From positions 97,490,861 through 97,554,860 of the forward strand of contig CM026426.1 in assembly GCA_014871385.1 (NCBI GenBank): a stretch of 64,000 nt of DNA, given 5' to 3'. The notes under the pieces were generated by a model, which was not told where the DNA came from, searched no databases, and was given only the letters and a program-made list of their open reading frames with translations. Source of the stretch: Ceratodon purpureus (Eukaryota; Streptophyta; Bryopsida; Pseudoditrichales; Ditrichaceae). Of this stretch, positions 46,478 to 60,383 are shown piece by piece (within the stretch, counting starts at the first letter, position 1; each line of letters starts with the position of its first letter). The position numbers and the translations under genes are program-made.

Positions 46478-48740
46478 ACTACAGGTGGCGGTGGCTGGCG
46501 TCCACAACGAAGGGAAACTCGCATGCTGAGTCGGGACACCTGCATTTCAAGGAAGACAACTGAAGAGCCTCCTCCTTGCTTATGTCCTCACGGTTCATGT
46601 ACCGAAACAGGGCTTCGACGACCTCCTCGAATTTCCCTTCCCACGTGGAAAATACGCGCTGGAGAGTCTCCAACGACTGGTAGATGACCCATATTTCTTC
46701 TGCTCTGTTCAGCCCATTACTCCACAAATTATAGGCCTCCTTCTCCGCGATTTCCAGGCGATTCTTCACCTCTGCCTCTCTTTCATTTTGCTCTGCTACG
46801 GCCGCACATTCTCCCCATTTGTTGAGCATGTAAGACGACACAGCTCTCTCGAGATGCAGCTGGTTCGTGAGGTACTCTACTCGCACGTCCTGCAATTTGA
46901 GGTGCGCACTCAACGTTCTTCCCTTCTCCTCCAGGTCGGCGATCTCCGCAGACTTCGTCTTCTTCACCTCTCTAGCTCGCATTATCTTCCCCTGAACATG
47001 CTGTTTGCAATTTTCTCTCGTTGCCATACCTTTACTGATTGAAATAGCCTTTGCGACAAAAATTGCGCATACATCCAATGTTGAAGGATCAGCGTGCCAC
47101 ACAAATTTAAATGCCCACGACATCCAACAGACTCCGTACACACTCGTCCTACATGAATGCCAATTTATGAATCGATACTATACATAGACGCAACAATGAC
47201 ATGCTCCCAAGACTTAACCACATTCGGAGGGAACCTACGCATGGACGGCTGTTCAATCCAGCCTCTACAACCTGTAATTTGTAATGCAATCCACAATCAA
47301 TACTGAGTCAGACATTGAACCTACCCCAATCCACGTCCCACTGTGTGCCTCCAGGAGTTTGAAGAGGAGCAACAGAAGGAGCTCTAGGAGATCGAGTCTC
47401 ATGTCCCGTCTGCGATTCTGGAATGGGGATCTTCGGTTTCTCCTCATACTCCATCGGTTCGGGTTTCACTTGGAATTCCGCTTCTGCATCTTTGAGCAAA
47501 ATAAAACGCTTCTTATTCAGTACAGTCTACATATGCATTTGGGAAAAGCATTCGCTTCCAATTGATTACACATTACTCTGACAATGTCCGGGACCTACTC
47601 CGCCTGTTCCGCACGGTACATGCTAGAGCTTGCCCAAGAGATTTCTATACTCTTGCTACTTCAAAATGTACTCACCTCCTTCTGGAATGACAGTTTCCTC
47701 TACGCACTCATCGTTTGGGGGATGTATCCACCGCAGAGGCATTTGCTGAATGTCATCGTTGGGTGCAACCTCGTCCATCTGGGCTTCAGGATCCGCGTCT
47801 CCCTCCACTGTCTCCTGTACTGCATGCACCGCGACTGAACACAATTCCAGGTGAGGATTCACTGACGATGTGCGGAAGGACCATCCTGTCTAAGAGCTGC
47901 GTGTGCCTCACGTAGGGAAACCATATGGAAGACTGAATTGGCGATCACACATACAACACTAACAGGACTGGCTCATACAAATGAACTTACCCGGGTCGCG
48001 CTCCACGATTGCGACGGGCTGAACTTCCTGCACTTCAACTCGTCGCTCCGCAAGGACACCCGAATCTGTATGGAGGGGCTCCATAACACGCACCGCCGCG
48101 TGGATCACATTTACCTCCCAATCATTATCCGAGCCTTCTTCTTCATCGGTTTCGCTGCCGACCTCGTTCTTCGGCCACATATGTGCTGGCGTCTTCGTCC
48201 TCAAAGTTTCCATGGATGTAAAGACAAACGGAGCCCCCTTCTTTGTCAGGCCGCCTACCACAGCGTCCCCTACGCCAATGTGTGCGAGGTCTCCCGTTCC
48301 GCAATGTGTCATCTTCCTTGCATAACCTGCCTAGTCGATGGGAATGCCTTTCCTCTCCGCCAGAAGCCCTCTCCCAAATTGATAAGGTATGGCGTCCGCA
48401 GCTCCAATTGGTCGTTGAAATACTCGTTGATAGAGATAGCAAATTCTGCGCACCATTCTCGGAGAAACCCGCTTCTTGTACCTGCCGCCGTTGTGGTAAT
48501 TTTTCCTCCCCCAGAATTCAACGTACTCCGCCTTGCTGCAATGCTTGTTCGTGAGATCCATCCCAGGTATAAACCCCCTTCCGTTTAGGCCCTGATCCTT
48601 CGTGAACCATGTCTTCGAGCCCTGGCCTTCGTCGGCGCCTGCTCTCTGACGGCGCTCTCTCTCTTGGCAAATTGTCGAGCTCATCCCCCTCGTCGTCACC
48701 ATTGTATCCGAATCCTGCGTGGTTGAAGCAGCAGCACAGA
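46478..48740 (-). pseudogene. Unrecognised multi-exon gene with basic, acidic and coiled-coil regions
   Basis: Likely exons: about 48720-47987, 47845-47677, 47490-47330 and 47000-46478. The first begins near MVTTRGMSS and has KAEYVEFWGRKNY, then YKKRVSPRMVRRICYLYQRV, one in-frame TAG (48331-48333), and continues in phase through GDAVVGGLTKKGAPFVF to an acidic stretch ending RDPG at a GTAAGT donor. The second is acidic and ends VIPEGG at GTGAGT. The third is rich in P, E and K. The last is a long coiled coil (REVKKTKSAEIADLEEKG onward). In CACTA elements a second gene encodes a DNA-binding, dimerising accessory protein; that role would fit but is inference. Confidence 0.5.
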
Positions 48741-51600
48741 TCATGAAACTTCAGTACCAACGTACATGAAGGTCTAAGACGGCATTCTAACAATGGACGA
48801 CACTGTGACACGCGAAGACAAGAACAGAACGAGACGTCGTTGCGCTGAGAGGGCATTGAACATTACCTGTGGTACACCGGAGTCCTCGGAACAGCAGACA
48901 AACACCAGAGAAGTGACCTCCTATCTGCGAGAAACAAGCTCCTCCTCCCGGCGACAAAGCTTGCATACACAAACCGCCACAGAAATCGGGGCGCCACGCT
49001 ATGGTGCAGAATGCTGAACTCACCGCTGGAAACCGCTCAAAGAGCATGGAAAACTGTAGACACATCTGCGAATTCTAAGGCTCCAATGCTTATGTAGGGG
49101 ATGGTAAGACAGGCCTCGCCTAGGTGACTGGGAATACCACACCCCTACTTCCCCTGCTAGTCTACATCCCCAAAGTGTCAATTTCACGAAGCACTTACTT
49201 TTCCAGTCATTCCGCCCCATGGTGGAAGAGACATATATGATGATTTGTCGTTTCCATCCCATGTGATATGAAATGCCATAATCCCCAATTACATGGTTTT
49301 GACGGACCACAACTCCATTATCGAGCAGTCGCAGCAAAATCACCATGCACGTCGTTGGAAGTCAATCACATGAGTTTCAGACATATACTTTTGTGTTAAT
49401 ACAGTAGTCTTCTATTTAATCTGCGTTAGTCAGTTTGTGACATTAATTCAGCTCTATTCATATAGTGATACTCGGGTTTAATGATCACCATACGAATGTC
49501 TAAAAATGAAATTTGCTACCTGAATTTAATTTCTGATCCAAACAACCATAAACTGAAAAACCTGCTTGACTATCTGGATACGCTTCTGTATTACTCGTTC
49601 CTTCTACACTACTCAATATGTACTCCATTTCAAATTTGAATTTCAATCTTATGTTCGTATGCACATCCACTGTAACTTTCGTTCTGGACCAGTCGTAAAA
49701 AATAACTACGCTTTCCATAATCGATTCACCCATTTCATTAGCCAAATCCTTATACATACACTTATTCACGCAAAGACATCAAAACAAACAGAAAGTGAAA
49801 ACTTCATATTTTCAATTCGAGGGTAATCTACAGTAAGATAACTTACTTCAACATGTTCTTGAACCCCACCCCTCTCCTCCTTGAGAAAATTCCTGACGAT
49901 GCTGTTTGAAAATGGAGAACATTTGTCATCGATAACCCAAAGCCTCCAAACTGCTCCTGAGTTCTGTAAATCTTAATAAATGAATTATAATACAAAGACC
50001 CAACATCACAACCGTCCCTCCACAACATTGCAATTACCAAAAAAGATTTTAAGTAAATGATGGTAGCTGCACATGACTGCAAGTGCAGATTCGACAAACC
50101 CTGCGCTAACATGGAATTTACTGTGCCCAACATCCATTACATTCACCGATTGCAAAACCGACAATGGCTTCCTCCCACGCCATAATCATTTTCACCAATG
50201 AGGTGCCACTGCCGTGTATCAGTGGTTTCATGGACAGTCATCGTCTCCACAGTAGAACTCATTGGCTTTCCGTGACTTAAAACATCATACGAGGATGGCA
50301 GACATAAATCAGCGGATAACATAAACATATTTTCTTACAATCCACTCTTTCAAATATATGTTCCACTTAATATCATTTTTTATTTAATTAAAGAAAATTA
50401 GTACGCTATGAGAGAAGTGCATAGTGAATCCTCTATTGATGTTCTACAGACAACCCGAATTGTGGCGGACCTAGTCAGTATGCATTATGTACTGCGTTTC
50501 TGAGTTCAAGGATGCACAACCTACATTCTACGGCATTCACCACTGCCGTCACGTGATTTATACTGTGGATATTACACTTCCTCTATCATTGCAATTGTGA
50601 ATGGATTAAGTTCTAATTACATCCTCTCACATTTCAGTTCGAAGATTAAATAGTGTAACATGGTGTAATCCAATCAGACGTTAAACCTTGTCAGCATTCC
50701 TTATTGTGTTCCATGATTTCATCAACACTCACTGTAGCTTCTACTATACACCTGTAATTGTAGTATTACCATTACTTTCCTAGATAAAAAAAAATAACAA
50801 AAAAATATAAAAATTAAAATTAAAATCCAAATGAAACAACTCTGCCCACTTCCTTATGTAGATCATCATTGCAGGGGGATTTTGCCATCGGCACAACAAC
50901 TCCAAAACAGTATGACATATGAAGTTCGTTCACGTGACAACGGAGTTCCCAATTTTCAAAGAAAGTATTACATGAAATAAATATGATTGCGAGGTGCACA
51001 TCCTATGAGGCAGAGATAATGAATACGTACCTCCGCTCTTTCACATGCACAAGCAGTTGCCACCACCGGATCCTCCTAAATGGCCACCTCAATCCAGAGT
51101 TCGCCGGATTTGCGAATGTTGCGAGCTCGCTTATCACAAAGATAAGAAAAAAAAGTTACCAACGTCGTCCAGCATATGTATCCTTCTTGATTGGATTACA
51201 CTTTCCCAGCTGGCAATTCAGACACTGTTAATCACGTTGTGCTTTGAATTCCTGTCCTTGTCTTCTTAGACTCATATAACACACAATCAATATTATGTTC
51301 TACAATTACAGTCACCTAGAATTAAAACATTTACTGTTAGGGCTTTCCAGATTTCAAACCGGCGTGGAAGCCATTGTATTATGAGGAGGATATGATCTCA
51401 AATACATGCTCGTCTCGTATATGATTTCGACCCTACGTGTTCATATGAAACCATAATTCAAACAGTCTAACACCAGAAAAACCTACTTAAGGGAGTCCGT
51501 CAACATGCACATACATGATATCCCTCTACGTAGTCGTAGTCCAATAACATAAATGTAAATCATCAACGTCAAATCCAACTGTGACTAACCTAGAACAGAG
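48741..51600. other. Territory without a supported gene
   Basis: AT-rich from 49350. Minus-strand frames at 49500-50328 are short and unrecognised. A poly-A/T-rich tract lies at 50785-50830. Confidence 0.3.
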
Positions 51601-51621
51601 TACTAAAATCAACTGCTCCAA

Positions 51622-54600
51622 TTACGCCACATCCGCGTAATCGCCTCGTACCCATGTATCATGTTGTGTATCCACGTCGTCATCATCATCCTCATCGACA
51701 TGGTCAACGTCCTGCAAGGCATTCTCAGTTTCCTCTGTCTCTCTCTCAGCATCCGCTAATTCGACCTCCTGGACGGGGACATTTATCCCAGCCGACCATT
51801 CTCCGTCCTCGGTAGCATTAGTACCGAAGCTAATGTCATCTAAAGTCACAGGTGTTGCCAATCCGGCAGCCCCAATTGGGACGTCATTGTTGTCCTCCTC
51901 CACCCTCCTTTACCGTGGTTCCTTCTGGAGCACTACGCTCCAATGTGGATTATCATTGTCAGCCGCGAAAAAAACCTGCAATCACTTACGATCCTCTCTG
52001 AATACTCCACATTTATATCTCTTCTATTGCAAACGGCAACATTGATTGAAAACAATATATACACGGAAAAAAACCATAACATACTAGGCTTCATCTAACA
52101 CACCTGAGAAGCATGATACGGTAGGATATACTTCTCCCCACGAGGATTTGTGAATGCATCTTTTATCACAAGCCAGAATCCATGATCATCGACCTTCATA
52201 ACAGCGTTCCCACCGACACTGGGCCTAATCCAGCTGCACTCCATTACGGTGATTTTTGTGTGAACATAGTCAACCTGAAGGATGTTACGCAGAACCCCCA
52301 CGTACTTGAGATCTGCTCTAACCGGCCTTTGATCCACATTTGAGGCCACACAGTCCGTAGACACTATAGCAGCTACTCCTGAATCATAACTCCCGTACGT
52401 GTTACCAACTGCTACATCTTCAGTTCGGTAATGATTACCAAACGCTTTCATCCTCTTCTACTCCTTCACGGAGTTCGGGGGGAGTTGTGCCAAGCTACGA
52501 AGGTCCACTAACACCTCTTCTCCACGAGCTAGCATTAAGTCGACGCGCCTGTCCAACCAGGTCGAGAAAGGTTCCACGTTCCGAATTCAACCTCTGCCAC
52601 GCTCAGTAGCCGAGAGGATGTCGTACTCTCTAATGTAAACAGAGGATCGTAAAACAAGTCAATCGCTAATCACATACCGAGTTCACTTCCACGATGCAAT
52701 GCAAATCCATTAATGCACAGCTTATGATTTTAAGATGAAGTGAGATGTCATAACTTGCAAAATCAATAGGAATACATTAAGCCAGTGATAGATTAAACGT
52801 ACTGCCGTAGTGTTTCTGTGTCCTGCGTGTTCATTATGATGAACTCGTGGATGCTACGAATGTCGGCATCCGAGAGTTCTCTGGTGGTTGGCACCCCCTC
52901 CAATACCTCTCCATTGTCTCCCTCGTTGTCATCTGGATCCCACATCTTCTGGTGTCCGGGATACAGAGAGAGATGTTCACTCATAAAGCCAAGTGCTTCA
53001 GCATACAAATATCCCGTAGCAATAGAGGCCTCTGGTTTAGCTCTGTTCCGCACATACCTCTTTAGAACATACAGATACCTCTCTGATCCATAACACCACC
53101 GTGCATGGACGGGGCCAAACCAGTCCAGCTCCTCCACTAAGTGGAGGACTAAATGCGGCATGATATCGAAGAAGGTGGGTGGGAACCATATCTCCAAGAG
53201 GCTCATGGTCTCGGCTACGTACTTCTGGAGCTCTTCCATCGCCGATGGGTCCACTCTCTTCGTACAGATTCGCTGGAAGCAGTGACCCAGCCTTATTACC
53301 GCATCCCTAGCGCCAGGGTGTAGCATTCCCCGTATAGAAGCTGGTAAAACATTCTGCAAAATAACATGGTGATCGTGTGACTTGAGCCCATGTAGCTTCT
53401 TGTCACTCACCTTTCTCCCGATGTTCGAGCTGTAACCCGTAGGGACCTTCAGGGACTTGAACGTTCTGAAAAACTTTGTAGATTCAGATACTGTCAAGCA
53501 GTATGGAGCATGCGGCTTCACATAGTTGGCTGCACCTGGACGAGAGATCAGATGCAATCCCGGACGTATACCGACGGACTCCAGGTCTTTCCGGACTGCG
53601 ACTGTGTCCTTCTCGCCTAGTAGGAACCCGAGGATGCTTGCTGAAACATTTTTTTCGACGTGCATAACGTCGATGGTGTGTCGAATGCGCATAGCCTGTG
53701 GCAAAAAAGGGGTCACAATTAAATATTGTCCATTTCGAATACTCTTGTCGTCCTATACCAAAAGAGCATATGTCCCATTCAGAATTCACTGTTGGGCAAC
53801 ATCTACCTAGGCAGCATGGTGTCCGAAAATCTGTAAGTTCCCATTCATGAACTGTTCGTAGGATTATGATATTTAGCAACCTTGATCGAGTCACGGAAGT
53901 GAACAAGTGATTACAGGTTAGATGAGGACAACGGATCAAAATGGAGAACTAAGTACTGCATAATAGTAACTTTAAGGAAGTCAATATAAAATTTAATCGG
54001 TATGATAATATGATATCCAAACAGTTCCAAGTGACGTGTAACCCCGACAACGATACTCAACTCCCCAATGCCATGGCGACTACCAGAGTGAGAAGACGCG
54101 TTTTCGCCCCCCACTGACAAGTATAAATTTTTTTTTAGTACATAACCATTGCGGTAGACTAATCTAATGTGATTCACTACGGAACAACATTCTGTCCGGG
54201 CCTCTACAGTCTGGGATAAAATCCTGTACATAGGGTTTACCATCGGACATGCTGTTTACAGAAAGTGAAATACAATTATCCGGACATAACTATAAAAACA
54301 GTTCAACTAAACGATGATTTGACAACATGACGCTCATACATATAAAGCCACCACTATGTAGACTGCCCACAACTATGTTGACTTAGTATGTCAGGTATCA
54401 TGCACATCCCCAAAACCCGAATCTATATGTCCTCATCTCTAACCACTGGCAAAACACTTAATCGTAATGACGGACGAGGGCAACGGCCGAACCAGAATAT
54501 ATTATAGATTCACTTCTATTCCACTCAAGATTAACATGTGGTTTCTCATGTTCATCCGACTCTCCATCTCGATCATGTATCCGGCTCTTTCCTACAACAT

Positions 54601-57103
54601 TAAGTTTACAGAAACCACGCGATGAAGTAGCATCTGGCTACCACATCGAATCGAGTGCAACGTATCAAGACATATGACTGGCGATATAATTCATAAGCAT
54701 CATAACATAACGTATGTATGTAATTAGGCATAATTCACATTCCTGCAAATCGTTGTACAGAACCGCTATGGTTTTCCACTTCCAGATAGAACTCGTACTT
54801 GTAAACTACTTGTTCTGACAAAAGTTTTAATGTAATTGACAGTATGTAACGATCATCCTATATGTCCATTGACATAATTAACAGTGAGCAGACAAAGATG
54901 CCATGGAAGTAATTACCCAAGCAGCATACAAAACATATATAAGCCTACATATATTGACGTCGTTGCGTTCACAATGTCCTAAATGTTTTCCCGATTTCCA
55001 TAAATCGTCACGGTTAAAAAACAGACTTTTCCACATTAATTCTAAATCACGTAATGGCGTCTAGATTTTACTCACCTCTGAGTACGGCAATCTGTATAGA
55101 ATGAACAGCCTTTTTACTCCGCTGATTCGCACCGGATCCTCTGCTCCTCCAACTACACCCCCGGCGTCGAGCCATTGCTGTCGCTGCTCTGCAAATGCTA
55201 CCACCTCGGATCCTGTCACCCGCGGTGGAGGTGCCTGAAACTCAACCTGGCCTCGGAAATCCCGACTATTGGACCGCAGTTCGTGATTATGAGGAAGAAA
55301 TCTGCGAGCCTGGTGTTCGTATACATTCTTCTTCAAAAAGCTCGATCTGGGGGATATAGTGTGTTGACCGCAGACAGGACATCCCTTGTAGCCCTTCGTT
55401 ACGCAACCAACCACCATGCCATAGGCTAGAAAGTCGTGTATGCAGAAGATTAACATGACTTTCATCACAAACCTAGGCTCGTTTCTAAACCTGGCGTCAT
55501 CCTCCATTATAATACCCTCATACCAGAGCATCTCAAGCTCTTCTACCAGTGGCTCAATCAAAGTATCGAAGTCATCTCCAGTAGGTGATTTGGGACCCGG
55601 TATTAGCAACGAGAGCATAATGATGTACCTTTTCGTTGTCAACCAAGGTGCGATATTGTAATTCTGTAGAGTAACTGGCCACGTAGAGTAGACGCTCTGC
55701 TTCTCTGAAAATGGATTCATTCCATCCGTGGCAAGGGCAAGGAAAAGCCTTCTTGGATCTGAACAGAACGCAGGGTGTCTCTGCCGTATATCCGCCATGT
55801 GTTTGGAGTCCGAAACATGCCTAACAAGACCATCACGCTCCCTTTCCCTTGCTGTCCAGGTCATCGCTGCAGCCTGCAGTGGGCTTCAAAACATGCGACG
55901 CAGCCTCGGCGGCAAAGAAAAGTGGCGGAGGACTTTCTGAGATACCCAGGATTTACCGTGCCGCTTCCTCTTCGGTGATCCACAGCTGGGGCAGAGGTGG
56001 TGGTCTCTAAACACTCCTCTAAAAAGGATGCAATTGTTCGGGCATACCTCGATTGTGTTGAACTCCAGGCCTAGCTTTCGCAACATTTGTGAGGCTGCGT
56101 ACTCAGAGTCCGGTAAAGTGTTTGGTTGAGGGAGAAGCACCCGATGCGTCAAAGCAAACGACTGGTCTATCTGGACATTGGTGGCGTTGTTGGCCCTGTG
56201 ATGGTTGAGCATGAGAATCACGGCCTCCAGGCTTGTCAGAGGTGAACCCTCGTATAGGGGTATCCGCGGCACCTCCTGAATCCTGTCTTGTTCAGCTGCA
56301 GCTTGCATGTCCCCGTTGTCCGAATTCCCCCACGTCAAGTCCTCATTGGCATCAGACCCTTCATCAGACCCTTCATCCGATTCAGCGTTATCGTGGGAGC
56401 CTGTTGCAGTCGGGATAGCATCGTCCATTCCGTCTTCAGGAACGCCGTAGTCGGGCCCTGCTGGCGGTGGCGTGCCCTCACGTCTGTTCGCTCCTTCGGC
56501 AGCAACATCCCTGATGTTGTCTGCGACGCCGTATGCCGTACGTAGAACTTCTACAACGTCGACGTTGGCAGCGGCAGGATCATGTTCTGGCTCGTGGCTC
56601 CTGCCGGCTTCTCTACCATACTCCAATTGGATGGACTCGTCCCACTCAATGTCTGATGCGTTGGGGTCGACACCCTGTACACCCAAAATACCATAGTTAC
56701 AATACCCTCGTCTTCAATTTAACGGAGGCCCACACTTAGGCCGATGGTCACATGCGTAATACATGGCGTTAACATGTGATATAAGCAGTGAACTATGCTA
56801 ACTTGAAGAGCAGGCTTTGAAATCAACTGCAAATCCTCTATGAACATAATGAGTGCGGGAAATTACCACAGTGCTACCCCGTTGGTACGGATGGTACCCA
56901 TACCATCGGACATGCTTGGTGATTGTGGCGTGAGACAACATAGTACGGAGTCCTCTGTTGCATATGCTACAGGGACATAAGAATCGCCGCTGACCGAGCT
57001 GGTTTGCGATAGCGATTTCCCTCCGCAGCAGCTTCTGGTCTCTAGCTTTCTGACGACGTTCATTTTGAACCGGCATTGGAATCGCAGGCCGTCGTTGCGG
57101 CAT
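51622..57103 (-). pseudogene. CACTA (En/Spm) transposase: Transpos_assoc, tnp2, DUF4218, DUF4216
   Basis: Exon 1, 57103 to about 56869: MPQRRPAIPM, then RRFLCPCSICNRGLR and TKHVRWYGYHPY, the transposase-associated zinc domain. Exon 2 from about 56672: acidic, then CPNNCILFRGVFRDHHLCPS with zinc-binding cysteines. One TGA (55886-55888), then the tnp2 core: FLALATDGMNPFSEKQSVYS, KGYKGCPVCGQHT and LYRLPYSE. A 1.37-kb GT-AG intron follows (55073-53700). The next exon gives HTIDVMHVEKNV and DUF4218 (HHVILQNVLPASIRGM, PHLVLHLVEELDWFGPVHAR). DUF4216 lies at about 52560-52100, with one TAG before KRMKAFGNHYR. An acidic end closes at 51622. Inactive by two stops, otherwise well kept. Confidence 0.9.
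53700..55073 (-). other. Intron of the CACTA transposase
   Basis: Donor AG/GTGAGT after LPYSE and acceptor TTTGCCACAG before AMRIRHTIDVM. AT-rich; no insertion recognised. Confidence 0.65.
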
Positions 57104-57109
57104 GTCTGC

Positions 57110-57845
57110 TCACTGGTCCCGGACAACCCCATTTCCCCCATTTGTCAGACTGGATTGTAACCTTACGTCAGTCATGAAGGACTGTTCATGCGAACATAGA
57201 CATTTCGAACCATAGATGCAATGTAACAATGCAAATTCTCCGTGACCAGAGTAAGTCATGTGAATGATAGTGAGACACCTAAATTACTGTATGGGAGATG
57301 ACAAATTACGAGTTACATGAAGTCAGGTACAGAGAGTTTGCATCCCACGGTGAGATACACAACGTCTGAGCTACTGTGGAACACATTTGCGGTTCTAATT
57401 ACAATATGTTACTTAATGGGCGAACTGAAATTAATTGTACTGTAGAAAATACAATGCAAATTTAAAAATATAACAGAACTTCGAATGTAAACAAGGAAAC
57501 AGAGCAAGGGAGGAAAGTTGGGAAGAGGGTTATGGAGTTAAGGGTCTAAGTATGAGTACCTGAAATTCGACCGCGACAATGTGCCCAAGTGGTGCTTTAG
57601 AACAAGCAAACTCCATGCTACGACATGTGCTGTTGAGGGAATACGCTATAGACCCCACCGATTGCTATGTCAGAAAAGAAAAAAAGTGGAAGAGCTCAAG
57701 TTTCGGGGAACTGGAGACCAACGGCACTCGGAGGTTACTCTGTAACGTCCATCACTGCCTCCTTGATGATGGATGCGTCCGGCTGTGCACATCGTCGATT
57801 CGAACGTCACCAACGCCACCTTAAATAATTACAGGACCACTAGGA
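57110..57845. other. Upstream region of the CACTA transposase
   Basis: AT-rich to 57480, then mixed. Probably the promoter side of the gene; no clear box chosen. Confidence 0.3.
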
Positions 57846-57850
57846 GTTTT

Positions 57851-58400
57851 AGCAGATTCTAAAAATGGGTTTTGCGAATCGATCACGGATGGCAAGCAAT
57901 CTAAATTCCTAGGGCGGTTTACCTCAGGACAGAATTAGGTCAGAAAATGAACTCACTGGAACTGGAAGCTTCTTAATCGGACTGTTAGTGCCAATGCGCA
58001 TATGGGTCTGCATTGAAAGAACTGCAAGTTTCAGCAGATTCTGAGAAGAGTTTTTTCAAATCTAACGGGGATGGCAATCGATCCGTATGGCTATGGCGGT
58101 TGACATAACGAGAGTATTAGGTCAGAAAAGAAAGTGTAGTGAAGCGGATGGTTTTTTTTTCCCTACTGGTACGAGCAATGCAAAAACGGGTCTGTGTTGA
58201 TAAATGTGGGAAACCAAGCAAATTCTAAAAAGAGGTTTCTCAAATCTAACCGGCATGGCAAGCGCTCTGTATTCCTAGAGCGGTTTACCTTACGACAGAA
58301 CTAGGTCAAAAAAATAAGCGGGGAACTGGAAGCTTCTTTTTCTGATGTGGTAGTGACATTCTGGCAATACGCATATGGGTCTCTATTGATACCCGCTGAT
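57851..58400. repeat. Three tandem copies of a ~183-bp unit
   Basis: Units start at about 57851, 58033 and 58216. Each has AGCAGATTCTAAAAA, GGATGGCAAGC/GGCATGGCAAGC, GGCGGTTTACCT, GAATTAGGTCAGAAAA and GCATATGGGTCT in order, with 15-25 percent divergence by eye. CACTA elements often carry subterminal repeats bound by the accessory protein. Confidence 0.8.
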
Positions 58401-58733
58401 TATCATGTACGGGTATGGAACTACTTCTATACTTAGACTTTATCCTCAGTGTTCCTAAATAGGGTATAGTATATGGTTACATGCATCCATCGGAGCTGAT
58501 ACTGGCACATCATTCGACGGGCGAAGATGGGGCTATACATGAGTTATGATAACCAGGGAGACGGGCCTCTGCTAGACACCTTAGTCTCACTGCAGAGTTG
58601 TAAGCAAGTCTTCGTTGTAGGGCGTGATGACAACAGAGTCGAATCTTCCATAAGTGTGGGTTACTCTGAGCTGTAGTGGACTATATTCTCATTTGAGCAT
58701 TGGAGTGCTAACCTGGTGTAGTGCAGAAGTACC

Positions 58734-59357
58734 ATGGGACATGTGGAGGGGAGCGCCGTCTACATGGTAATGCTCAATTGGTTTGCGGAGTTGGACCTCG
58801 ACGGTGCAGACCGACAGTACGATAACTATGGAAGGGAGTTTCGATGTTTGTGCCTGGCGCAGAAGAGAGGTGTGGAGTTTTACGAACTGTGGGAGAAAAC
58901 AGAGTACCAGAAATGTATGATGGGACTCCGCGATTATTGGAACTTCTTCTTCTTTAACGTAATGGTCAAATAGGACTTCGATATTGATTACCGATTGAGT
59001 GCAGAGCTCTCAATCATAACATTATCTACTGAGATATCACTTGCAGAACTGAATCGCGATCGTAAATTGCAGTCAGATATAGCTATGACTCCATATCATG
59101 TAGTCACTGAAAGTGACGCAAAATGATTTTCAAATCAATATGAAGCTCTTTTTATTTCAGCTGTTGTTGAATTACAAATCACAGAGCCAGGTAGTCCTCT
59201 ACTGGGAGCAATGCCGAGGCGGTTAGGCAATCCGATAGCCAATCTTGGTAAACTACCTTAATAAATGTTCGAAGGGGATGCCAGTGACCGATGAGGAGGA
59301 CGATGTCCTGCACATCCTTCCCCCCGAGGCTGCAGTAGAAATGTTCAAGAAGTAGAT
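58734..59357 (+). CDS. Unrecognised short gene between repeat and element Z
   Basis: The first exon (58734-58973) opens MGHVEGSAVYMVMLNWFAEL and has YDNYGREFRCLCLAQKRGVE and MMGLRDYWNFF. Later coding-like pieces at 59158-59223 (after TTTCAG) and about 59263-59357 (MPVTDEEDDVLHILPPEAA, ends MFKK) fit short downstream exons. I cannot prove the splicing. No family recognised. Confidence 0.38.
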
Positions 59358-59429
59358 GTTAATTTCATTTAGCGTAAATGTATTGGAAAACAGTGAAGTG
59401 GATATGTGACACAAAAAAAATTCACACTA

Positions 59430-60222
59430 CAAGTATTCGGACATACCTCATTTGAACTGACTGTCTTTCCAAGCGCTGTCCCTTCTCTCGGTAGATAATC
59501 ACATGTGTTACCTTTTCATCTAACGTGTCAGGTACTAACGCTCCCAAATACTCTGCCTCCATACAAAGACTGTCCATTGTGAGCCGTGCGAGACGTCGAG
59601 AGAACATGTCCCTGCAAACGAAGTCCAACTGTTAATACGGAATTCAGCATATGCAGCCGCGTCTGCGCGAGGTAGGAGACAAAAGCCTCGCAGGCATCAC
59701 AGGCTCAGAAATTACTTTGAATGGACTGGACGAGCCATGTAAAGGGAGACTCCGCTGAACCATAGCTCCTCCGTAACGTCCTTCCCGTCATCGGACACTC
59801 GCATATCTGGAAGACGCGTCGACTTCGGGGACGACTGTGAGCAATCATCCTCGTCGTCAAAATCCTCCCATGGTCGAGGACGTTTTCGTACGCAGTCCTG
59901 GAAGCAATTTTCAAACACAAGGTCAACAACATCGACAGACGAACAAAAGTTTTGGGACAACGCATCCTGGACCGAACTGTTGGATTGCTCAGAGACTCCA
60001 AACGTTTCCTAGATGTGACATCCGCACCCCCCACGCGCTCCACCTCCATATCTGCCACAAGTAATCCGAATTATGCATCAATTGTACTGATTAGGAATTG
60101 GTCCGCTGGTGTCCATAGTAGAGGCGCTTGGATCTCAGAGAACCGTCCGTCGACCTCGATAACTCTGCGGCATTTACGCGCATAGGTGGCTGTCAAGGAG
60201 TTGGAGTTGGTACCGAAATCCA
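59430..60222 (-). CDS. Unrecognised multi-exon gene next to element Z
   Basis: Exons judged by frame. 60222 to about 60079: MDFGTNSNSLTATYARKCRR, then VIEVDGRFSEIQAPLLWTPA. About 60010-59712: SVDVVDLVFENCFQDCVRKR, then PWEDFDDEDDCSQ, ending YMARPVHSK. About 59625-59450: DMFSRRLARLTMDSLCMEAE, then THVIIYREKGQRLERQSVQM. Element Z begins 170 bp upstream of the start and probably displaced its promoter. No family recognised. Confidence 0.42.
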
Positions 60223-60383
60223 TGGTGGAACAGCAGTTCCAGTCCACCACTTACGTGGACCGATAAATGAGGGGGGCGCCGCCTCTATGTGGACGGCGAG
60301 ATATTCCATCCCCAGTTTCTGATAACCCTCGCAACAGGCATACTCTCCATCTGCATGCACCTGGTTGCTCTCCAGTTCAACTG

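Noticed and set aside
53484-54243. Separate genes inside the CACTA transposase intron
   Set aside because: Short frames overlapping clear splice borders, with no recognisable domain.
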